A DNA stretch of 10,261 bases from Candidatus Sungbacteria bacterium RIFCSPHIGHO2_02_FULL_52_23 (GTDB taxonomy: Bacteria > Patescibacteriota > Minisyncoccia > Sungbacterales > HO2-52-23), in NCBI GenBank assembly GCA_001820655.1, contig MHQM01000004.1, positions 1 to 10,261 on the forward strand. The letters are read 5' to 3'. Shown here one piece after another: positions 6,104 through 10,261 of the stretch. A program made the translations under genes and the position numbers. Each line of letters starts with the position of its first letter. The first letter of the stretch is position 1. The notes beneath the pieces were generated by a model. It was given only the letters and a program-made list of their open reading frames with translations. It did no database searches and was not told the DNA's origin.

Positions 6104-7921
6104 TCAAGGCAGGTCATATACAAAAATGGAGTTGCCGATTTGGGCGATCGGCTCGTAGGGCATGAGCCAATCATACGAGTCTTCGGGGCGGCGATAAAAT
6201 CCCGGGGCGGGTGCGCCCAATGCTCCCTGGCGGAATGTTGAGGAAACCGCAAAATACCCGTGCGGCCGGCCTTTGGACGACTGCCACGGCTCAAAGCGCT
6301 CGCCCAGATAGTATCGCGGACTGCCGCCGCCGAAATACTCAAGGGAGATTTTGCCTATGTTGTTTTGATCCATAAAATCCGCGAGGCGTTTCAAGTCCTG
6401 TCCCCAGTCGTAGTTTGAATCCACGGCGATCTTCCAGCCGTTGCGTGATCCGCCCGCAAGCTCATTGTAGTACGAAAGGAAATGCGGAGACGCGATGATT
6501 GTATCTATGACGAGCCAAAGCAGGAGCAAGCAGACGACGCCGTATTTGCCGAGGGCTACAATGAGGCGTGCGGCAAATTGCGAAAGTTGTCGGGCAGGCG
6601 TGCGTGCCTGCGTATCTTGAGCGGGTGCGAGCCAGAGCGATGTATGCTGTGCTATGAAAATATAGATAAAAGGAAATGTGGGGAGCACGTGCCGTACGCC
6701 GATATTGAGCGGGGACTTGATTGAAAAAAGCCAGTAAAACGCGATAAAAGCGAGCGCTGAAAACTCCGCGAAATGTCTCCCGATCCATCGGCGCATGCGC
6801 GAGATTATGGAGATGTCTTCTCGCGGCATACGAAAAAATTTCCATACGCCCGTTGCGATCGCGACAAGAAGCAGGAAATGCAGTGCCAAAGGCTCTTTGA
6901 GCACATACAATAGGGGGAAATAGAGGCGTGATCCTGCGGCTGACACTTCGCCGAGGAAAAACGCCGTATTGCCTCCCGCACTTCTTTGCTGGACCATGAG
7001 GACGCCGAGCAGATACTCGCCGAGTGGCCGCGTAACGGGATTGCGGATCAGGGCAATATCCATATCCACCGCAGAGCGAAGTCCGTAGGACGAAAGCAGG
7101 AATTGAGTATCGTGTAGTTGTTTTTCCTGCGGATAATTCCTTACCAATACCGCGTATGCCCCCCAGATGACGGCAAGAGCAATCAGGCTTGCGATCAGCA
7201 TGCGGCCGAAAAGATTGAGCGCCATGCGCATGCGTTCGCCAAAAGTCATCATCGCGCCTGCCGCGACCCATGCGGTCAGGAGTATGAGATCAATCGGGAC
7301 GAGCAGGACAAGTGAAAACTTCAGAAGCTGGGCAATGCCAAAACAAAGGCCCGCAATGATGATCCGCTTGCGATCCGGCCGTTCAAGAAACGCGATGAAG
7401 CTTGTGATGCCGATAAAAAATCCGAGTGTAGCACCGATATCGGTGGTGACATATCGCCCATGGGCGAGTATGGTCGGGGAAAAAGCAAAAAATGTGAGCG
7501 CAAGCAGAGCCGTCATAGCGCCGAATTTCTTCCGTGTCCAGAGGAAAATCAGCCATCCGAGCACGGCGGTCAATATGATAAGCGGCAGACGTGACCAGAA
7601 GATGACGCTGTCGGCGTCGTTGCCGGATTCATAGAGAAATACGGCACCCTGCGCCCACTGGCCGTTGATCTCGTCCCGCCAGTATGGGGTATCAATGGGA
7701 AAATGGGGTCGCGCAACAATCTCGGCGACGAGTGCCGATAGGGCTTTTACGAGCGGCGGATGTTCGGGATTGAGCCGGTAGTCTCCCTGTGTGATATAGC
7801 CGAATCCCGCGGGGATATGCGCGAGCTCATCCATAGTCGCCGAATCATTCCATACCGATGCAATCATGACGACAAGCATGATCGCAAGAATGCCGATTGC
7901 GGGAATCGTGGATTTCTTCAT
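6104..7921 (-). CDS. GT-C membrane glycosyltransferase (PMT/ArnT, family 39-like)
   Basis: A 605-residue polytopic membrane protein expected to transfer a sugar from a polyprenyl-phosphate donor to a protein, glycan or lipid outside the membrane. The N-terminal helix (about 6-23) is followed by the first extracytoplasmic loop with the acidic pair D31-E32 (TMDELAHIPAGFGYITQGDYRLNPEHPPLVK); acidic residues there are catalytic in the PMT family. Roughly ten further hydrophobic helices follow. The C-terminal region carries SYYNELAGGSRNGWKIAVDSN and YDWGQDLKRL, a motif shared by many bacterial family-39 proteins. The ATG lies 12 bases after the stop of the upstream glycosyltransferase gene, so the two form an operon. 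No Shine-Dalgarno is present; the gap is the third copy of the 12-bp repeat. Acceptor and sugar are unknown. Confidence 0.85.
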   Translation of the reverse strand: MKKSTIPAIGILAIMLVVMIASVWNDSATMDELAHIPAGFGYITQGDYRLNPEHPPLVKALSALVAEIVARPHFPIDTPYWRDEINGQWAQGAVFLYESGNDADSVIFWSRLPLIILTAVLGWLIFLWTRKKFGAMTALLALTFFAFSPTILAHGRYVTTDIGATLGFFIGITSFIAFLERPDRKRIIIAGLCFGIAQLLKFSLVLLVPIDLILLTAWVAAGAMMTFGERMRMALNLFGRMLIASLIALAVIWGAYAVLVRNYPQEKQLHDTQFLLSSYGLRSAVDMDIALIRNPVTRPLGEYLLGVLMVQQRSAGGNTAFFLGEVSAAGSRLYFPLLYVLKEPLALHFLLLVAIATGVWKFFRMPREDISIISRMRRWIGRHFAEFSALAFIAFYWLFSIKSPLNIGVRHVLPTFPFIYIFIAQHTSLWLAPAQDTQARTPARQLSQFAARLIVALGKYGVVCLLLLWLVIDTIIASPHFLSYYNELAGGSRNGWKIAVDSNYDWGQDLKRLADFMDQNNIGKISLEYFGGGSPRYYLGERFEPWQSSKGRPHGYFAVSSTFRQGALGAPAPGFYRRPEDSYDWLMPYEPIAQIGNSIFVYDLP

Positions 7922-7923
7922 AA

Positions 7924-7935
7924 CGCAGTAGGTCT
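7924..7935 (-). repeat. 12-bp gene-end repeat, copy 3
   Basis: On the minus strand TAG-ACCTACTGCG: the stop codon of the upstream glycosyltransferase gene (7934-7936) merges with the repeat, and two bases later (TT) the ATG of the next gene begins. The arrangement is the same as at the alr/ftsQ junction on the opposite strand. Confidence 0.8.
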
Positions 7936-9568
7936 ATTGGTTTTCAAGAATAATAAAGTCTCCGGGAGCGTGCGCTTTGAGTTTGGGGTACTTGGCGCGG
8001 AACGCGGTGATCAGATCGCCGTCAAGACCATCAAGAAACGCGATGACGTATTTTTCTTGCGCCGGAGGGTTAAAGTCCGAGAGCGCCATAGCGCGGGAGG
8101 TCGTCCCGTCTGCGACGATATATGTGAAGTTCTTTTCGCGCTGTGACTCCCTGCGGAACGTATCGGTGATGTAGATGATGGTTTGCGCGGGCATGGGTAT
8201 GCCGCGCACGAGAGTACCCGATCTGTTTACGACGATGTATTTATGAGTCTCGCGTGGAAGTGCGGCCAGATACTTGCCCAGATGCACGCTTGAGGTATCA
8301 AACGCATCGTACGTTTGCGGTTTGTCCGCCCAGCGTATGAAATAGTCGCGATAAGTGATGAGCGGTACGGTAAGCAGAGCCGCGATGAGTAGTACCGTAA
8401 GTTCGCGGCGTATGCGTTCTATTTGTACGGCTTTTGTGAGCCACTGCGTTTTTTGGCGAGCGCTCCATGTGGTGATTAGGCCGCGCACGCGGTCGGCTCC
8501 AAGACTCGCCAGGATCATCACCGGGGGGAGCATGCCGATGGCGCGTAGCGCGTGGGGGATGCCTTCGCGCGTCAGTACGGCGGGGAGAGACATCGCGATA
8601 AGCCATACGGCTAAGGTTGTAGATTGTAGCTTGTAGGTGGTAGAGGCGCGGATTGAAGCGATGATGCCGATGACGAAAAAGACTGCGACAAGGGGATTGA
8701 GTTCGGGGCGGCAGTTGAAGTTATGCCGCCAGTTGCAGTCGCCATTCCAAAAAAACATGCCGACGGTTTTTCCCGCCGAGATGAGCAATTCTTTTGCCGG
8801 AGCCGCCGAGGAAAACACCGATACGTCGCCTGCGCGGCTCGCAAACGCTTCCGGATGCTGGAAAAAGTAGAATCCCAACGGGGCGAGCGCGACAAGAGCG
8901 GCGATGATATAAAACGTGATCCCGAAAAGTGTGAATAATGCGATAGTTTTGGACAGAACGTCAGATCTTTTTACACGCATCCTTTGCCACAGCGTATAGA
9001 CAATCGGTACGGCAAAGACAAACACCATGAAGCGAAACGCAATATAAGTGTGGACGCCAAGTCCGGTCAGGGTGCCTGCTATGATCATATTCAGCGCCTT
9101 GCATGTACGCAGACCTTTGAGCAGGAAGTATATGCCGAATGTCGCAAACATCGGAAGCATGATCGCGCGGAACCCGATGCGCGAGAAATTGAGATGCCAG
9201 TAGCTTGCGGCAAGAAAAAATGCCGCAAGCAGTCCTACGGGGTTACTGCGAAAAAGTTCCCGTGCGACAAGGTAGATGCCAAGAATAGTCAGCGTGCCGA
9301 TGAGCGCGCTTACGATGCGCAGTGCCCATGGGGTGTTGCCGAAAGCCGCCACGGAGATCGCCTGCATATTGATAAACAGTCCTTCGCGGCCGTTGTTTTC
9401 AGGATAAAATACTTTGAAATCTCCCGTAGCCAGAGCTTCCAGCGCATTGTTGCCGTTCATGGCTTCGTCCGGATACAGGCCGGGCGGGATTTCGGTGATC
9501 TGATAAAATCGCAGAAATGCCCCGAGCGCCATGATCGCGCAAAGCAACGCAATAGATTTTTTACTCAT
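7934..9568 (-). CDS. GT-C membrane glycosyltransferase (family 39-like), first gene of the pair
   Basis: A 544-residue polytopic membrane protein. After a first helix (about 5-20), the extracytoplasmic loop holds PPGLYPDEAMNGNNALEALATGDF with the acidic pair D34-E35, then ENNGREGLFINMQA, typical of family-39-like enzymes. About ten further hydrophobic segments follow, and then a soluble C-terminal domain of about 130 residues with no motif I recognise. I placed the start at the ATG at 9566-9568 (MSKKSIALL), directly before the first helix. An in-frame ATG at 9649 would add 27 unlikely residues across the promoter region. TATAAT lies 6 bases upstream and there is no Shine-Dalgarno, suggesting a leaderless message. 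A 28-bp heptanucleotide repeat adds the TTYKLQSTT stretch between helices. Probably works with the next gene in surface glycosylation. Confidence 0.83.
   Translation of the reverse strand: MSKKSIALLCAIMALGAFLRFYQITEIPPGLYPDEAMNGNNALEALATGDFKVFYPENNGREGLFINMQAISVAAFGNTPWALRIVSALIGTLTILGIYLVARELFRSNPVGLLAAFFLAASYWHLNFSRIGFRAIMLPMFATFGIYFLLKGLRTCKALNMIIAGTLTGLGVHTYIAFRFMVFVFAVPIVYTLWQRMRVKRSDVLSKTIALFTLFGITFYIIAALVALAPLGFYFFQHPEAFASRAGDVSVFSSAAPAKELLISAGKTVGMFFWNGDCNWRHNFNCRPELNPLVAVFFVIGIIASIRASTTYKLQSTTLAVWLIAMSLPAVLTREGIPHALRAIGMLPPVMILASLGADRVRGLITTWSARQKTQWLTKAVQIERIRRELTVLLIAALLTVPLITYRDYFIRWADKPQTYDAFDTSSVHLGKYLAALPRETHKYIVVNRSGTLVRGIPMPAQTIIYITDTFRRESQREKNFTYIVADGTTSRAMALSDFNPPAQEKYVIAFLDGLDGDLITAFRAKYPKLKAHAPGDFIILENQ
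8617..8644. repeat. Four-unit heptanucleotide repeat inside the glycosyltransferase gene
   Basis: On plus: TTGTAGA, TTGTAGC, TTGTAGG, TGGTAGA. Read on the coding strand it encodes a hydrophilic stretch (STTYKLQSTT) between hydrophobic helices. The 28 bases are not a multiple of three by themselves, so flanking bases must be part of any insertion. The 7-base period is the same as in the alr element, though the unit differs. Confidence 0.65.
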
Positions 9569-9574
9569 TGCTAT

Positions 9575-9580
9575 ATTATA
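9575..9580 (-). promoter_or_regulatory. -10 box of the glycosyltransferase operon (leaderless start candidate)
   Basis: A perfect TATAAT on the minus strand, six bases (ATAGCA) before the ATG at 9568. Transcription would start at about the ATG itself. No convincing -35 lies at 16-18 bp; a TTGTCA (9606-9611, minus) is 25 bases upstream, too far for normal spacing. Confidence 0.5.
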
Positions 9581-9604
9581 TACCGGACAAATCCCCAGAA
9601 CATA

Positions 9605-9633
9605 TTGACAACCCATAGTTTCAATGATATTAC
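9605..9633 (+). promoter_or_regulatory. Sigma70-type promoter of the small secreted protein gene
   Basis: Perfect -35 TTGACA (9605-9610), 17-base spacer, -10 TATTAC (9628-9633; four of six). Predicted start near 9640, giving a leader of about 40 bases that includes the Shine-Dalgarno. It lies back to back with the glycosyltransferase promoter; the -35 of this promoter sits about 25 bases from that TATAAT, so the two may compete. Confidence 0.6.
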
Positions 9634-9678
9634 GATGGATAAGTTCCAACTATGATCTTTGCAGAGGAGTGGTGAATC

Positions 9679-10170
9679 ATGAGATGGACACTCGGGGTTT
9701 TGTTTTCAGCGATCGTTGTTTTATATCTTGCTTGTCCGTTACTGGTTGCCGGTCAAGGATTTCAGCAGGATGCCGATTCAATGGCCATGGAGCTTTTGGT
9801 ACTGGATTTGGAACTTCGGCATATCCTACAGCAGGTGTTAATGACTGGCCATGCATATGACAGTCTCAAGCTTGCGGAGAAGGTTCATCAGTTCAATTTG
9901 GGAGTCGGAGCAAAAGACATATGTCGTGACTTCTTTAGTTTTACTCCCAAAGCGCTTCTCGAAAAGATAGAAAGAGGAGCCGCCCGGATTTTAGAAATCT
10001 TGCAGAGAGCGCACGTTTTGATACAAGCAGGAGGGGATGCTCCGCAGTCTCTCGCAGATGCCGTGCGCACAGGATCGCTGATGCTTATGATGGAGCAGAG
10101 GGTGCTTATAAGCCGCAGGTTGCAAAAGAGCATGGCTCTCGTTAGAGAGCGGTGCGACAAGGTAAAATAG
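9679..10170 (+). CDS. Small predicted secreted helical protein, unknown family
   Basis: A 163-residue protein I do not recognise. Residues 1-24 look like a Sec signal peptide (basic MR, hydrophobic LGVLFSAIVVLYLACPLLVAG), with likely cleavage near G25-Q26. The C19 in YLAC is not a convincing lipobox because Tyr occupies the -3 position. The mature part is predicted to be nearly all alpha-helical, with amphipathic stretches at about 34-56, 60-72, 90-115, 122-155, and two cysteines (C82, C159). GAGGAG (9664-9669) lies 9 bases upstream of the ATG, a strong Shine-Dalgarno unlike most genes in the window. It has its own promoter and terminator, so it is monocistronic. It could act in the envelope next to the divergent glycosyltransferases, perhaps even as an acceptor, but that is only a guess. 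Confidence 0.75.
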   Translation: MRWTLGVLFSAIVVLYLACPLLVAGQGFQQDADSMAMELLVLDLELRHILQQVLMTGHAYDSLKLAEKVHQFNLGVGAKDICRDFFSFTPKALLEKIERGAARILEILQRAHVLIQAGGDAPQSLADAVRTGSLMLMMEQRVLISRRLQKSMALVRERCDKVK

Positions 10171-10179
10171 AGGTCTTCG

Positions 10180-10213
10180 GGAGTCCATGACGCATGTGCA
10201 TGGACTCCTTTTT
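10180..10213 (+). terminator. Intrinsic terminator of the small secreted protein gene
   Basis: Perfect 10-bp stem GGAGTCCATG / CATGGACTCC (10180-10189 with 10199-10208), 9-base loop, followed at once by five T. It starts 10 bases after the TAG stop. Confidence 0.9.
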
Positions 10214-10228
10214 GATTTGGCATATAAT
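10201..10228 (+). promoter_or_regulatory. Promoter of the gene starting at 10237 (leaderless start candidate)
   Basis: A perfect TATAAT (10223-10228) lies 8 bases before the ATG at 10237. A possible -35 TGGACT (10201-10206; four of six) lies 16 bases upstream, inside the 3' arm of the preceding terminator. No Shine-Dalgarno fits between the -10 and the ATG. Confidence 0.5.
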
Positions 10229-10236
10229 GGAAGCAT

Positions 10237-10261
10237 ATGGCACTGGACACGGGACAAACAG
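10237..10261 (+). CDS. 5' end of a further gene (eight codons visible)
   Basis: An ATG after a TATAAT box opens a frame reading MALDTGQT before the window ends. It resembles the lysS start in both layout (TATGAT, eight bases, ATGGCACT) and first residues (MALD), but eight residues do not allow identification. Confidence 0.5.

Noticed and set aside
6104..9568. Possible capsule or O-antigen cluster
   Set aside because: Only two GT-C enzymes are present; no nucleotide-sugar synthesis, flippase or polymerase gene is in the window.
9569..9649. N-terminal extension of the first glycosyltransferase from an ATG at 9649
   Set aside because: The extra 27 residues overlap the TATAAT box and the divergent promoter and have no Shine-Dalgarno; the ATG at 9568 precedes the first helix.
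8984..9655. 223-codon plus-strand open frame
   Set aside because: It is the antisense shadow of the glycosyltransferase gene, rich in Cys, His, Lys and Arg with no domain pattern; the opposite strand gives a clear membrane protein.
1..10261. CRISPR array, tRNA or rRNA genes, transposase or phage genes
   Set aside because: I saw no regularly spaced direct repeats, no cloverleaf-like sequences with tRNA consensus arms, no rRNA signatures and no transposase, integrase or structural phage proteins.

Overview
The window looks like a chromosomal stretch from a Candidate Phyla Radiation (Patescibacteria) bacterium, most likely Parcubacteria-like. This is inferred from the very tight gene packing (ATGA and TGATG overlaps), the pairing of aminoacyl-tRNA synthetases with cell-wall genes, two long GT-C (family 39-like) membrane glycosyltransferases of a style common in those genomes, and AGGAATT/TTGTAGN-type heptanucleotide repeats sitting inside genes. 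UGA is used as a normal stop (lysS, the Nudix gene, serS, ftsQ-like), so the Gracilibacteria/Absconditabacteria code is not in use. No database search was possible, so the phylum call is tentative.

Layout. Bases 1-184 hold the possible 3' tail of an upstream plus-strand frame, one copy of a 12-bp repeat, and two strong hairpins. A small three-helix membrane protein (185-487, minus) has its own sigma70-type promoter. It is divergent from a five-gene plus-strand operon (620-5972): lysS, a Nudix hydrolase, serS, alr and an ftsQ-like division gene. The first four overlap by 1-8 bases; the last follows alr after 20 bases. The operon joins tRNA charging to peptidoglycan precursor synthesis (D-alanine) and septation. 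A 131-bp convergent spacer (5973-6103) carries a perfect 38-bp palindrome and a minus-strand terminator. Two GT-C glycosyltransferases run on the minus strand (9568 to 6104, upstream gene first), separated by only 12 bases that hold a copy of the 12-bp repeat. Divergent from them is a small predicted secreted helical protein (9679-10170) with a classic promoter, Shine-Dalgarno and terminator. The first eight codons of another gene begin at 10237.

The most unusual signals are not genes. (1) Two dyad-symmetric sequences lie in frame within protein genes: a 164-bp one forming the C-terminus of the Nudix protein, and a 75-bp one placed after the catalytic lysine segment of alanine racemase. They recall Rickettsia palindromic elements in behaviour. 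(2) A perfect 12-mer, AGACCTACTGCG, occurs three times, each time overlapping a stop codon, and could be a DNA-uptake-like or gene-end signal. (3) A loopless 38-bp palindrome lies between convergent operons. (4) Three genes have a TATAAT-like box 6-8 bases before the ATG and no Shine-Dalgarno, suggesting leaderless transcripts, while two small orphan genes have strong Shine-Dalgarno sites.
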